This document shows, in pieces, positions 6,905 through 16,096 of a stretch of 63,364 nt of DNA. The translations under genes and the position numbers were made by a program. The notes beneath the pieces were generated by a model. It did no database searches. It was not told the DNA's origin and saw only the letters and a program-made list of their open reading frames with translations. Origin of the DNA: Alphaproteobacteria bacterium (lineage in GTDB: Bacteria > Pseudomonadota > Alphaproteobacteria > Sphingomonadales > Sphingomonadaceae); the NCBI GenBank assembly GCA_030431875.1, contig JAUIIG010000010.1, positions 1 to 63,364 of the forward strand, in the 5' to 3' direction. Every line of letters begins with the position of its first letter. The first letter of the stretch is position 1.

Positions 6905-7990
6905 ATGGCGCTCGATCGCATCACCCTTTCCAGCTTTCGCAACCACGCCGCGACCCGGCTGGACGGCGCACGTCAGATGAACCTGCTCGTCGGCGAAAAT
7001 GGTGCAGGCAAGACCAATGTGCTGGAAGCGCTCTCGCTGTTTGCTCCCGGACGCGGCCTGCGCCGCGCCAGCCTTACGGAGATGGCCGGGCAGTCCGGCC
7101 AGGGCGGTTTCGGTGCCAGCGCCTTGCTCGATACCGGCGACGGCGGAGAGCCGGTGAAGCTCGGCACCGGCATGTCATCGGAACGCAGCGGTCGGCGGAT
7201 CGTGCAGGTCAACGGAGCCGAAGGCTCTGCCATCAGCCTGGGTGAATGGCTCGCCATGGGCTGGCTGACCCCGGCCATGGACCGGCTGTTTGCCGACACG
7301 GCAACGGCACGTCGCCGCTTCGTCGACCGTATGGCCGTCGCCATCGAACCCGGCCATGCCCGCCACGCCAGCCGCTACGAGGCTGCGCTGCGCGAGCGCA
7401 ACCGCCTGCTGTCGGACGAGATCGAACCCGATCCCGCCTGGCTCGATTCCATCGAAACGCAGATGGCCAGCCACGGCAGCGCGCTGGCGCAGGGACGTGC
7501 GCGATTGCTCGTCGCATTGATGGTGCGGCTGGAAGAATTGCCCGACGCGCCCTTTGCCCGCCCTGCCCTCGCCTACCTGCCCAGCGGGCGGATCGAGGAA
7601 GAGGCCATGCTGGACCAATGGCGCAGCGAAAGAAGGCGCGACCGCGCAGCGCAACGCACCCTGTCGGGTCCACACCGCGACGAATTGGGCGTCACCATGG
7701 CTGGCAAGGACATGCCGGCTTCCGAGTGTTCGACCGGCGAACAGAAGGCCATGCTGGTCGCCATCACCCTCGCCCATGCCGAACTTGCCGCGCGCGGGCG
7801 ACCGGGGGTCTTGCTGCTGGACGAAGTCGCCGCCCATCTCGACCCGATCCGGCGTGAGGCGCTGTTCGACCGGCTGCGCGACAGCGGCACACAGGTATGG
7901 CTGACGGGTACCGAGCCAGCCCCGTTCGAGGCCATATTGGGAGAAGCGGCCGTTTGGCGGGTGGCCGACGGCACGGTAGTACCGCTCTAG
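6905..7990 (+). CDS. recF: DNA replication and repair protein RecF
   Basis: A 361-aa SMC-like ATPase that loads RecA at gaps with RecO and RecR. Walker A is GENGAGKT (residues 30-37), the signature region is STGEQKAMLV, and Walker B is VLLLDEVAAHLD near the C-terminus. LSGPHRDELG is a RecF hallmark. ATG 6905 (MALDRITL) is preferred over a TTG four codons upstream. The last bases CTAG are shared with the stop of the convergent esterase gene. The gene is not next to dnaN/gyrB here. Confidence 0.96.
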   Translation: MALDRITLSSFRNHAATRLDGARQMNLLVGENGAGKTNVLEALSLFAPGRGLRRASLTEMAGQSGQGGFGASALLDTGDGGEPVKLGTGMSSERSGRRIVQVNGAEGSAISLGEWLAMGWLTPAMDRLFADTATARRRFVDRMAVAIEPGHARHASRYEAALRERNRLLSDEIEPDPAWLDSIETQMASHGSALAQGRARLLVALMVRLEELPDAPFARPALAYLPSGRIEEEAMLDQWRSERRRDRAAQRTLSGPHRDELGVTMAGKDMPASECSTGEQKAMLVAITLAHAELAARGRPGVLLLDEVAAHLDPIRREALFDRLRDSGTQVWLTGTEPAPFEAILGEAAVWRVADGTVVPL

Positions 7991-8688
7991 TTGTCGTCCT
8001 GCGGCAGCGCGGCTGCCACGGTCTCCACTGACGCCGCCACCATCAGCTCCAACCCCTCGGCGGTCGGATGGATGCGATCATCCTGCATCAGATGTGGCTG
8101 GTCGTAGACCGGCTCCATGAAGAACGGCAGCAGCGCGGTACCGTACTCTTCCGCAAGCTGCGGATAGATGCCGTCGAACTCCGTGGTGTATTCAATACCG
8201 AGGTTGGGCGGCGCGCGCATGCCCAGCAACAGCACGGGAATGTCGCGCGATTGCACTTCCTCGATGATCGCTTGCAGGTTGGCGCGCGTCTGCTCCGGAC
8301 CGATGCCGCGCAGCATGTCGTTGCCGCCCAGCTCGATGATGGCGAGGTCGATTTCCGCCGCGGCATTGTCGAGCACGAAGGCAATGCGCTCGCGCCCGGC
8401 CGCCGTGGTATCGCCGGAAACACCGGCGTCGATCACGCTGGCGTTGATCCCGCGGCCGCGCAGGGCGCGCTCCAGTCCTTCAGGATAGCCCTGCTGCTCC
8501 TCTACCCCGTAGCCAGCCATCAGGCTGTCACCGAAGCCAAGGATCACCCGCTCTGGCCCCATGACGGGCAGCGGCGCTTCCAGCTCGGTCTCGTCGACAG
8601 CGGCGGGGTCAGCCGCAGCAACAGGCGCCTCATCACCGCAGGCTGCCAGCGCGAGCGCCAGCGGCGCGATGATCGACGAAGCGCGCAT
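7987..8688 (-). CDS. tesA: TesA-like SGNH arylesterase / lysophospholipase, predicted lipoprotein
   Basis: An SGNH hydrolase with block I GFGDSLMAGYG (catalytic Ser), a GGND block (LGGNDML) and the C-terminal DRIHPTAEG block with Asp and His. The N-terminus is a lipoprotein signal with lipobox LAAC followed by GDE, so the enzyme is probably envelope-anchored. Starts are possible at ATG 8724 or ATG 8688; the latter leaves a compact 17-residue signal. The tesA-ybbA-ybbP neighbourhood is widespread in proteobacteria. The stop overlaps that of convergent recF by four bases. Confidence 0.9.
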   Translation of the reverse strand: MRASSIIAPLALALAACGDEAPVAAADPAAVDETELEAPLPVMGPERVILGFGDSLMAGYGVEEQQGYPEGLERALRGRGINASVIDAGVSGDTTAAGRERIAFVLDNAAAEIDLAIIELGGNDMLRGIGPEQTRANLQAIIEEVQSRDIPVLLLGMRAPPNLGIEYTTEFDGIYPQLAEEYGTALLPFFMEPVYDQPHLMQDDRIHPTAEGLELMVAASVETVAAALPQDDN

Positions 8689-8751
8689 CGCGCTAGGCCA
8701 CCGACTTTGGGGTAACTTGCTCATGCGCAATAGCTATGCCATCGCCGCGCT

Positions 8752-9468
8752 GTGACAAGTCCTGACATTGCAAAACCCGTCATTGCGGCCAAAGACCTGC
8801 GCCTTACCCTTGGGGATGGCGCTGCCGCTGTTGAAATCCTGCGCGGCATCGACCTGGAGGTCCCGCAAGGCGAGACCCTGGCCCTGCTCGGCCCGTCGGG
8901 CAGCGGCAAGAGCTCGCTCATGTCGGTGCTGACCGGCCTCGAGCGCGCCACTTCGGGCAGCCTAATGGTGGCCGGTGAGGATTTCACCGCACTGGATGAA
9001 GACGCACTGGCCATGGCCCGTCGCGGACGCATCGGGATCGTTCTGCAAGCTTTCCACCTGCTGCCAACCATGACGGCGCTGGAGAACGTCGCCACGCCGC
9101 TGGAACTCGCCGGCGTCCGGGGTGCAAGCGCACGGGCCGCGGAAGAACTGGAGGCCGTTGGCCTTGGCCATCGCCTGACCCATTACCCGGCACAGCTTTC
9201 CGGCGGCGAGCAGCAGCGCGTGGCCATCGCCCGCGCCATCGCCTCGCGCCCGCCGCTGATCTTTGCCGACGAACCGACAGGCAACCTTGATACGTCGACT
9301 GGCGAAAGCGTGGTCGAAGTGCTGTTCCGCCGCCGCGAGGAAACCGGCGCGACGCTGGTAATCATAACCCACGACAAGACGCTGGCCGAACGCTGCGACC
9401 GCGTGGTGACGCTGGGTGACGGCCTGGTGGCAACCGATACGGCAAACAGCAAGACCGAGGCCGCCTGA
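8752..9468 (+). CDS. ybbA: ABC transporter ATP-binding protein YbbA
   Basis: A 238-aa ABC ATPase of the LolD/MacB-like class: Walker [12 protein letters not shown], signature [14 protein letters not shown], Walker [13 protein letters not shown] and an H-loop ITHD. It pairs with the large permease that starts three bases after its stop. The start is GTG 8752; no ATG is suitable. It is divergent from the esterase gene. The substrate is unproven; relatives act on envelope components rather than as importers. Confidence 0.93.
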   Translation: MTSPDIAKPVIAAKDLRLTLGDGAAAVEILRGIDLEVPQGETLALLGPSGSGKSSLMSVLTGLERATSGSLMVAGEDFTALDEDALAMARRGRIGIVLQAFHLLPTMTALENVATPLELAGVRGASARAAEELEAVGLGHRLTHYPAQLSGGEQQRVAIARAIASRPPLIFADEPTGNLDTSTGESVVEVLFRRREETGATLVIITHDKTLAERCDRVVTLGDGLVATDTANSKTEAA

Positions 9469-9471
9469 CCA

Positions 9472-11979
9472 GTGAGCTGGAGCCGCGCCTGGACCATCGC
9501 CCGCCGTGACCTGTCGGGCGGCTTCCGCGGCCTGCGGCTGCTGCTCGTCTGCCTGTTCCTGGGTGTCGGCGCACTGGCAGCCATCGGCAGCCTGACCTCG
9601 GCCATCCAGTCCGAACTGGATTCGCAGGGGCAGGCCATCCTTGGCGGCGATATCGAAGTCGAGCTGTGGCAGCGTGCCCTTAACGAAGAGGAGATGGCCT
9701 TCCTGGCGGACTACGGCGAGACCTCGCCCGGATACCGTTTGCAAGCCATGGCCTCCACGCCTGACGCCGCCGTACCGGTGGAGCTGAAGGCCGTCGCGGA
9801 CAACTATCCCATGTACGGGCAACTGCTGATCGAAGGCCAGGGAGCCATGGGCGCGCCGGCCTCGGGCGAGGCCTACCTCGCCAGCGGCGCGGCGGAGCGG
9901 CTGGACGTCAATCCCGGCGACAGCTTCACGCTGGGCACCGAACAGCTCCGCGTGGCCGGCATTATCGCAGAAGAACCGGACCGGCTGTCCGAAGGCTTTG
10001 CCCTCGGCCAGACGATCATCGTCGCGCTTGACCTGCCCGAACGCGCTGGCCTCGTCGCGCCGGGTTCCATGTTCCAGACCAAGACCCGTGTGGCCTTCGA
10101 CGGCGCTGCCGATCCGGACGTGGTGACAGAGGAAATGCAGGAAGCCTTCCCCGACGTTTCCTTCGACTTCCGCACCCGCAACCGCGCCTCGCCCGGCGCA
10201 GACCGCTTTGTCAGCCGCATGGGCGAATTCCTGACCCTGGTCGGGCTCGCCGCATTGGTGATCGCGGGTATCGGCATCGGCGGCGGCGTGAATTCCTATC
10301 TCGAGGCCCGCCGCAACTCGATTGCCACGCTCAAGATCCTTGGCGCGACCTCGGGCGACATTGTCCGCATCTATGCGCTGGAAATCGGCATGGCAGCGCT
10401 GGCAGGGGCCATTGCAGGCCTGATCGCCGGCGTACTCGTAACGCCCTTGCTTGCCGGAGCGCTTGGCTCCCTGCTGCCGGTGACGACCGAGTTCGTCTTC
10501 GATCCCTGGGCCTTGGGCCGCGCGGCTGCCTTCGGCCTGCTGGTGGCACTGGTCTTTGCCGCGCCGCCGCTGGCGCGCGCCAAGCAGTTCCCTGCCATGG
10601 CCCTGATGCGCGCCCGCGTTTCGCCACTGGCGCAGCAATGGCGCGGTGCCGCCTTGCCCGTCGCGCTCGGCTTGGCTGGCATCTGCACGCTCGCTATCGT
10701 CGATTCGAGCAACCCGATGCTCGCAGCCCTGTTCCTAGCCGGAGCGGCCGCCATGCTCGGCTTCCTTGCGCTTTTGGGCCGCCTGATCCGCTGGGGCGCC
10801 AAGCGTGCCCCGCGGCCCGCCAACCCGATCACCCGCGCGGCTCTGGCCAACCTCTACCGCCCCGGCGCGGCGACCGGTTCGCTGGTGACAGCGCTGGGCT
10901 TCGGCCTCGCCACCTTCGTGCTGCTCGCAGGCGTGCAGAGCAGCCTCGACGGCAATATCCAGCGCTCGGTTCCCTTGCGCGCGCCCGACTACTTCGTGCT
11001 CGACGTGCCGCGCGACAAGGTGGAGCAGTTCCGCGAAATCGTTGCCGGTGTGTCCGAAGAGGCGACGGTGGACACGGTGCCCACGCTGCGTGGCTCGATT
11101 GTCCGGTACGGCCCCGAAGATGACATGACAGTGGTCGCCGACATGGAAGACCGCGAAGGCACCTGGGGCCTGCGCGGCGAGCGCGGGCTGACCTATTCGG
11201 ACGTCGTGCCCGAAGGGAACGTCGTCACCAGCGGTGACTGGTGGGACGAGGGATACGATGGCGAGCCGCTGGTCTCGGTAGACGAGGAACTGGCGCAGGC
11301 CGCTGGCATTGCCATCGGCGACCTCGTCACGGTCAACGTGCTGGGCGTGGAATTCACCGCGCGCGTGGCCAATACCCGCCGGATTGACTGGGACAGCCTC
11401 GGCTTCAACAATGTCTGGGTCTTCTCGGCCAATACTTTCGAGCGTGCGCCGCACAACCTCGCCGCCACCATCGAGCTGCCCGCGGGCACCGATGCCAGTG
11501 GCCTGCTGCGCCAGCTGGTCACGGCGTTCCCGTCGTCCAGCGTGATCGAGGTGGGGCCGCTGCTGGGTGAAGCGCGCACGATACTGGACCAGGTGAGCCT
11601 CGCCATCCTTGCTGCGGCTTCGGTTGCCGTGCTGGCAGGCATTGCCGTTCTGCTGGGTGCCATCGCCGCAGCGCGCGCTGCGCGCATCTATGACACGGTG
11701 ATCCTGCGCGTTCTGGGTGCAAGCCGCCGCCAGCTGCTGGCGCTGCAATTTGCCGAATTCGGCCTGCTGGCCGCGGTCCTTGCCGGCGTGGCGCTAGCGC
11801 TCGGCACGGGCCTTGCCTGGCTGGTGATCGTGCAGCTTTTCGAATTCGACTGGCTGCCCGACTGGACCGAGATCCTGCTGGTGCTGGGAGGCGGCCTGGT
11901 ACTGGTGCTCGCCTTCGCTTTGGGAGCCTCGCTCCCGCTGTTGCGGGCCCGCCCGGCCCAGACCTTGCGGTCACTCTAG
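9472..11979 (+). CDS. ybbP: ABC transporter permease YbbP (FtsX-like)
   Basis: An 835-aa permease with an N-terminal transmembrane segment (about residues 25-45), a periplasmic domain, an FtsX-type membrane block near 255-365, further membrane segments near 395-440 and 460-490, a second periplasmic domain, and a final FtsX-type block near 700-825. This is the YbbP architecture (two FtsX cores, about 800 aa). With YbbA it forms a putative envelope exporter or lipid/lipoprotein-handling complex. The start is GTG 9472. No binding-protein gene is nearby, as usual for the family. Confidence 0.93.
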   Translation: MSWSRAWTIARRDLSGGFRGLRLLLVCLFLGVGALAAIGSLTSAIQSELDSQGQAILGGDIEVELWQRALNEEEMAFLADYGETSPGYRLQAMASTPDAAVPVELKAVADNYPMYGQLLIEGQGAMGAPASGEAYLASGAAERLDVNPGDSFTLGTEQLRVAGIIAEEPDRLSEGFALGQTIIVALDLPERAGLVAPGSMFQTKTRVAFDGAADPDVVTEEMQEAFPDVSFDFRTRNRASPGADRFVSRMGEFLTLVGLAALVIAGIGIGGGVNSYLEARRNSIATLKILGATSGDIVRIYALEIGMAALAGAIAGLIAGVLVTPLLAGALGSLLPVTTEFVFDPWALGRAAAFGLLVALVFAAPPLARAKQFPAMALMRARVSPLAQQWRGAALPVALGLAGICTLAIVDSSNPMLAALFLAGAAAMLGFLALLGRLIRWGAKRAPRPANPITRAALANLYRPGAATGSLVTALGFGLATFVLLAGVQSSLDGNIQRSVPLRAPDYFVLDVPRDKVEQFREIVAGVSEEATVDTVPTLRGSIVRYGPEDDMTVVADMEDREGTWGLRGERGLTYSDVVPEGNVVTSGDWWDEGYDGEPLVSVDEELAQAAGIAIGDLVTVNVLGVEFTARVANTRRIDWDSLGFNNVWVFSANTFERAPHNLAATIELPAGTDASGLLRQLVTAFPSSSVIEVGPLLGEARTILDQVSLAILAAASVAVLAGIAVLLGAIAAARAARIYDTVILRVLGASRRQLLALQFAEFGLLAAVLAGVALALGTGLAWLVIVQLFEFDWLPDWTEILLVLGGGLVLVLAFALGASLPLLRARPAQTLRSL

Positions 11980-11999
11980 CCGGGCGGCCGCTTGGCCGG

Positions 12000-12464
12000 T
12001 CAGGAGAAGACCGCGCCGGCGTTCTCGTCCTGGTCACCCGGTGAGCCGTACTTGTTCGGCCCGGCAGTGCCCGGCAGTGCCATCAGCACGATGTAGACGA
12101 TGATGCCGAGGAAGTTCAGGAACGGGATGAACAGCGTCACGTAGAGCGCGACATAGACCCAGCCGGTGATGCCGATGTCGTGCAGGCGCCGGATCGAAAC
12201 TGCCGCCATGGCCAGGTAGGTAACGGCCAGGACCGCGTAGAGCGGGATAAACAACAATAGGGTAACGATACCAAGGCCCGCCATGGCTCCAGCCATGTTT
12301 TGCGGATCGAGCGAGGAGATCCCGCCAGCCATGCCGAAAAACAGGATGGCAGGCACGATGTGCAGGGCAAGGAAAAGCAGGAAGAACATCCAGTATTCCT
12401 GCCTGTCCGATCGTCCTTTGATCGCACGATAGAGCTTCTTGTACGGTGCCAGCATCGGTTCCAT
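12000..12464 (-). CDS. DUF805 membrane protein (copy A)
   Basis: A 154-aa inner-membrane protein of the DUF805 family. The N-terminal amphipathic segment YRAIKGRSDRQEYWMFFLL, the central RRLHDIGITGW motif and the C-terminal GTAGPNKYG are family signatures. About four transmembrane helices are visible. The function of DUF805 is not known. A second DUF805 gene lies 87 bp upstream on the same strand, so the two are probably an old tandem duplication. It converges with ybbP. Confidence 0.92.
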   Translation of the reverse strand: MEPMLAPYKKLYRAIKGRSDRQEYWMFFLLFLALHIVPAILFFGMAGGISSLDPQNMAGAMAGLGIVTLLLFIPLYAVLAVTYLAMAAVSIRRLHDIGITGWVYVALYVTLFIPFLNFLGIIVYIVLMALPGTAGPNKYGSPGDQDENAGAVFS

Positions 12465-12551
12465 TGGTGTCCCCCTCTTGGTTGCAATTGATAATGCATC
12501 GCACCACGAAAGCCGGCGGCGCGCAAGTGCCCAAAAGGTGGTGGAAGCGCC

Positions 12552-12986
12552 CTAATACCGGAAATGTTGGTTGTATCGTGCGCGGGCGATCGCGTCCTCG
12601 TCGCGCGTGCCGGGGCGGACGCGGGGATCGGGGCCGTAATCATTGGGCCCATTGGTGCCGGGCCACAGCATGTAGACGAACAGCCAGAAGACACCGATGT
12701 AGGGCCAGAAGGTGATTAGCAGCCACCAGCCGCTACGTCCTCTGTCGTGCATGCGGCGCACCTGCACCGCCAGCGTCGGAATGGCGAAGAACAGCATGGC
12801 CGCGCCCAGCAGGATCTGCGTCGACAGCTTTAGCTCGCCATCCGCAGCAGGCTCCCCGATGAATTCGGGCGTCACCACCAGCGCATAGACCGCCAGCTGG
12901 AACAGCATGAACGACCAGTATTCCTTGCGCCGCGACCGGCCCTTGAAATCGGCGTAGCGACGAATGGGAACGAACATCCAGTCCAT
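12552..12986 (-). CDS. DUF805 membrane protein (copy B)
   Basis: A 144-aa DUF805 protein: YADFKGRSRRKEYWSFML at the N-terminus, VRRMHDRGRSGWW in the middle and GTNGPNDYGPDPR near the end, with about four hydrophobic segments. It shares the family frame with copy A but differs clearly outside the motifs, so the duplication is not recent. It lies just downstream of the terminator of the TonB-receptor gene, and so should have its own promoter. Confidence 0.92.
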   Translation of the reverse strand: MDWMFVPIRRYADFKGRSRRKEYWSFMLFQLAVYALVVTPEFIGEPAADGELKLSTQILLGAAMLFFAIPTLAVQVRRMHDRGRSGWWLLITFWPYIGVFWLFVYMLWPGTNGPNDYGPDPRVRPGTRDEDAIARARYNQHFRY

Positions 12987-13019
12987 GGTCAGGCTTTCCT
13001 AGCCGCAGGCGGAGGCAAC

Positions 13020-13044
13020 AAAAAGGGGGCCGCAGCGGGCCCCC
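13020..13044 (-). terminator. Rho-independent terminator of the TonB-receptor gene
   Basis: On the minus strand a 7-bp stem GGGGGCC/GGCCCCC (13025-13044) is followed by TTTTTGTTG, 25 bp past the receptor stop codon. This is a textbook intrinsic terminator. Confidence 0.85.
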
Positions 13045-13068
13045 TTTCCGTTGTTCGTTGTGCGCGGC

Positions 13069-15777
13069 TTACCAGCGGAAACGGCCGGTGATGCCGTAGG
13101 TGCGCGGATCGTTCGGGTAGCCCGAAACGCTGCCAGGCTGGGCCGGGCTGTCGAAGACCGTGCCGAGCGTGCGGTGATCCAGCAGGTTGCGACCCCAGAT
13201 CGAGATCGAAACACCGCTGTCATGCTCGTAGGTCAGCGAGGCGGTGAGGTCGCTCTGCTCGCCGGTGAACGGCAGGCCGGCCGCAATTGCCGGACCGCCA
13301 TCGATGATCGAACCATCGGGGCCCTTCACAGCGAAGGACGGCAGGCCCTCGACCAGCTGGAATTCGCTCGTCCACAAGTAGTTGACGCGCGGGATCAGCA
13401 TGGCGTTGCCGAGGTCGGCTTCGTACTGCGCTCCCAGGATCACGGTCCATTCGGGGATGCCCGAAGGCGTCGTGCCCGAAATGTCGCCCTGGGCCGACAG
13501 CAGGAAGCTGTCGAAGGTCGGGTCGAGGTAGGTTACCGCGCCGCTCAGCGTCAGGCCATCGGTCGGGAACAGGCTGCCTTCGAATTCGACACCGAAGGTC
13601 GACTGGCTACCCGCGTTGGCGAGCACGAAGCCCGAACCCGTGAAGATGTTGGACTGGAAGCCTTCGATCTCCTGGTCGAACACGGTCAGCGCGAACGAAG
13701 CGACGTCGAAGTTGGCCTTCACGCCCACTTCCATCACGGTCGATTCTTCCGGACCGGCAAAACGCGAACCGTAGGTCTGGTTCGGCTGGGCAAGCCCGCC
13801 AGCGATGATTGCAGCCCGGTCGGTCAGCGACGGACGAGCGTCACGCGACAGGTTGATCGAGCTGGCCTTGAAGCCGGTTGCGTAGCTTGCATAGATGTTC
13901 ACGTCGGGGGTGACATCGTAGGCAAGGCGCACGCTGTAGCTGAAGTTGTCATCGTTGGTCGTACCCGGCTCGACCGCGTTCGGAACGCCCAGGAACGGCG
14001 GCAGGAACTGCAGCGCGCGCAGGGGGTTCAGCGGGTTGGCCAGCGGGTTGTTGACGTTGGCATTGGCGAAAGCGACTGCGCCCGCCTGTACCTGGCCGAA
14101 AGCGGTCGGGTTACCGGCAGCGAAGGCGCCAACTTCGGCAGCAGTAGCCGAGCGACCGAGGTTCAGCAGATCACCGACGGTGGCAGCAATCGCACCCTGC
14201 GTCAGCACCTGGCCGCGGAACGGCGCCAGCTGCGGGGCGTCGAAGTCGATCGACGAGAAGACGTCGCTTGAAATGGCTTCCTGCGTGAAGCGCTTGCTGT
14301 CGTCGGTGTAGTTACCGCCCAGCGTCAGCACGAGGCCGTCAACCAGTTCGATGTCGACCTGTCCGAACAGCGAGAAGGCTTCCGAATCCAGCGTGTAGGC
14401 TTCGGTGAAGCCCTGGCCCTGGTTGAAGAAGGTGCCGACATAGTTGGTGCCGAACGACTGGCTGAACACCTGCTCCAGCGGAACACCGCTCGGGAACAGC
14501 GGCGACGGGGTCAGCACGAAAGCACCGCCCGACAGGTTGCCGACCAGCAGGTTGGCGTAGTTGCGGAAGTCCGCACCGTAGAGCAGCTGGTTCGACTGGG
14601 TGACGTCTTCGTTGATGTAGAAAGCGCCCAGCAGCACGTCGACCCGGTCACCGATCGAACCCGTCAGGCGGAATTCCTGCGTAAAGGTGTCGATCTCGAG
14701 GTCCTGCGCGTTCGGGTAGATCAGGTCGGCACTCGAGAAGTCCGAGTCCTGGAAGGTCACGGCTTCGGTTGTGCGGCTGGCGGTGATCGAGGTGAAAGTG
14801 AAGTCACCGATGTCCCAGTCCAGCTGGCCGGACACGCCCCAGTTCTCGATGTCGTTGGTCGAATCGAAATTGTTGATCACCACGTCAGCGAAGGGATCGT
14901 TGGGGTTGGTAACCGCACCGCCCACGCCGATAACGGCAGCCGTTGCCGGGCCATTCTGCACGTTGACCACGCCGCAGCAGTTTTCGTCGATGCTGTCGTA
15001 GTCGGCGATGACGCGCAGGCTGAGGTTGGTGCCATTGTCGATCAGCACCTGGCCGCGGGCATACCAGCGATCGCGGTTGCTGGTCTCGTTGCCGGTGCCC
15101 AGGTCCTGGAAGAAGCCTTCACGGCTGTTGATGCCGGCACCCACGCTGACGGCCACCATGTCCGACAGCGGGCCGGTGACATAAGCGCGACCGACCACGG
15201 CGTCGTAGTTGCCATAGGTCAGCTCGGCATTGCCGCCGAAGTCGAACTGCGGTTCTTCGGTGGTCACCGAGATGACGCCGGCCGAAGCGTTCTTGCCGAA
15301 CAGGGTAGACTGCGGGCCGCGCAGGACTTCGATACGCTGCACGTTGGGCAGGTCGGAGATCGAGCTGGCGGTGCGGCTGCGATATACGCCGTCGATGAAC
15401 ACACCGACCGAAGGTTCGATACCGGCGTTGTTGGCGCCGTTGCCGAAGCCACGGATGAAGAAACCGGTATTGGCCGAGGACTGGCGCTGGCCAACGGTCA
15501 GCGAGGGTACGACGGACTGCAGGTCGCGGATATCACGGATCTGGTCACGCTCGAGCGTCTCGGCAGTGGTCACGGAGACGGCGACAGGCACTTCCTGCAG
15601 CGTCTGCTCGCGCTTGGTCGCGGTAACCACGATGTTGTTGCCCTGGTTAGAAGTATCGACTTCTTCCTCGGCACTATCCTGCGCGAAAGCTGCGACAGGG
15701 GCGAACAGGGCAATGGCGGCTGCACCGCACAGGAAATTGCGCGAAAAACCGGCCAGGCCGGCAGACTTGCTGGTCAT
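13069..15777 (-). CDS. TonB-dependent outer-membrane receptor
   Basis: A receptor of about 902 aa. A signal peptide ends in AAFAQD; a TonB-box-like segment NIVVTATKR follows, then the plug domain (SVVPSLTVGQR, FIRGFGNG, DLPNVQRIEVLRGPQSTLFGK split by loops) and a beta-barrel ending in an aromatic residue (TGRFRW). ATG 15777 is preferred over ATG 15789 because GGAG lies about 7 nt before it, whereas the upstream ATG abuts its own purine tract. The substrate cannot be read from sequence; no siderophore, vitamin or glycan genes are adjacent. It is transcribed alone. Confidence 0.94.
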   Translation of the reverse strand: MTSKSAGLAGFSRNFLCGAAAIALFAPVAAFAQDSAEEEVDTSNQGNNIVVTATKREQTLQEVPVAVSVTTAETLERDQIRDIRDLQSVVPSLTVGQRQSSANTGFFIRGFGNGANNAGIEPSVGVFIDGVYRSRTASSISDLPNVQRIEVLRGPQSTLFGKNASAGVISVTTEEPQFDFGGNAELTYGNYDAVVGRAYVTGPLSDMVAVSVGAGINSREGFFQDLGTGNETSNRDRWYARGQVLIDNGTNLSLRVIADYDSIDENCCGVVNVQNGPATAAVIGVGGAVTNPNDPFADVVINNFDSTNDIENWGVSGQLDWDIGDFTFTSITASRTTEAVTFQDSDFSSADLIYPNAQDLEIDTFTQEFRLTGSIGDRVDVLLGAFYINEDVTQSNQLLYGADFRNYANLLVGNLSGGAFVLTPSPLFPSGVPLEQVFSQSFGTNYVGTFFNQGQGFTEAYTLDSEAFSLFGQVDIELVDGLVLTLGGNYTDDSKRFTQEAISSDVFSSIDFDAPQLAPFRGQVLTQGAIAATVGDLLNLGRSATAAEVGAFAAGNPTAFGQVQAGAVAFANANVNNPLANPLNPLRALQFLPPFLGVPNAVEPGTTNDDNFSYSVRLAYDVTPDVNIYASYATGFKASSINLSRDARPSLTDRAAIIAGGLAQPNQTYGSRFAGPEESTVMEVGVKANFDVASFALTVFDQEIEGFQSNIFTGSGFVLANAGSQSTFGVEFEGSLFPTDGLTLSGAVTYLDPTFDSFLLSAQGDISGTTPSGIPEWTVILGAQYEADLGNAMLIPRVNYLWTSEFQLVEGLPSFAVKGPDGSIIDGGPAIAAGLPFTGEQSDLTASLTYEHDSGVSISIWGRNLLDHRTLGTVFDSPAQPGSVSGYPNDPRTYGITGRFRW

Positions 15778-16096
15778 TGATTTCTCCATCTCTCCCTCGG
15801 AGCCCGTGCTGCACCCTTGGCTGGGTGACTTCTACGAGCCACAAGCGACCTCTCTATAGGCCAGACATCGTTACTCCCCCCAAATCGTTAGCACAATCAC
15901 GCTGTTTACCAACGGTTACGGAAGAAACCGCCTGTGTAGCAATATCGCAACAGGGAGGAGTCTAACCTATAGGTAAGGCAATCCCGTCCGCTCCAGCTTG
16001 CGGGACTGCGCTTCATCGGCTATCGGCGCGCCAATTCGCAGGTGCAGCATGAATTGCTGCCAACCAACCAGCACCTGCTGCAGGAACCAAGAAATT
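15778..16096. promoter_or_regulatory. Divergent intergenic region, TonB receptor / typA
   Basis: About 320 bp carrying both 5' ends. The receptor side has no motif I can name. The typA side contains nested complementary segments: GCAGGTGC (16038-16045) with GCACCTGC (16071-16078), and GCAGCA (16044-16049) with TGCTGC (16055-16060). The two pairings share bases 16044-16045. No gene is supported here. Confidence 0.5.

Noticed and set aside
8962-10638. A 558-codon antisense frame across ybbA/ybbP
   Set aside because: It spans two clear genes on the other strand and has no domain-like sequence; a composition artefact.
13051-14271. A 406-codon plus-strand frame opposite the TonB receptor
   Set aside because: Shadow of the receptor gene, Arg/Val/Gly-rich, with no start signal.
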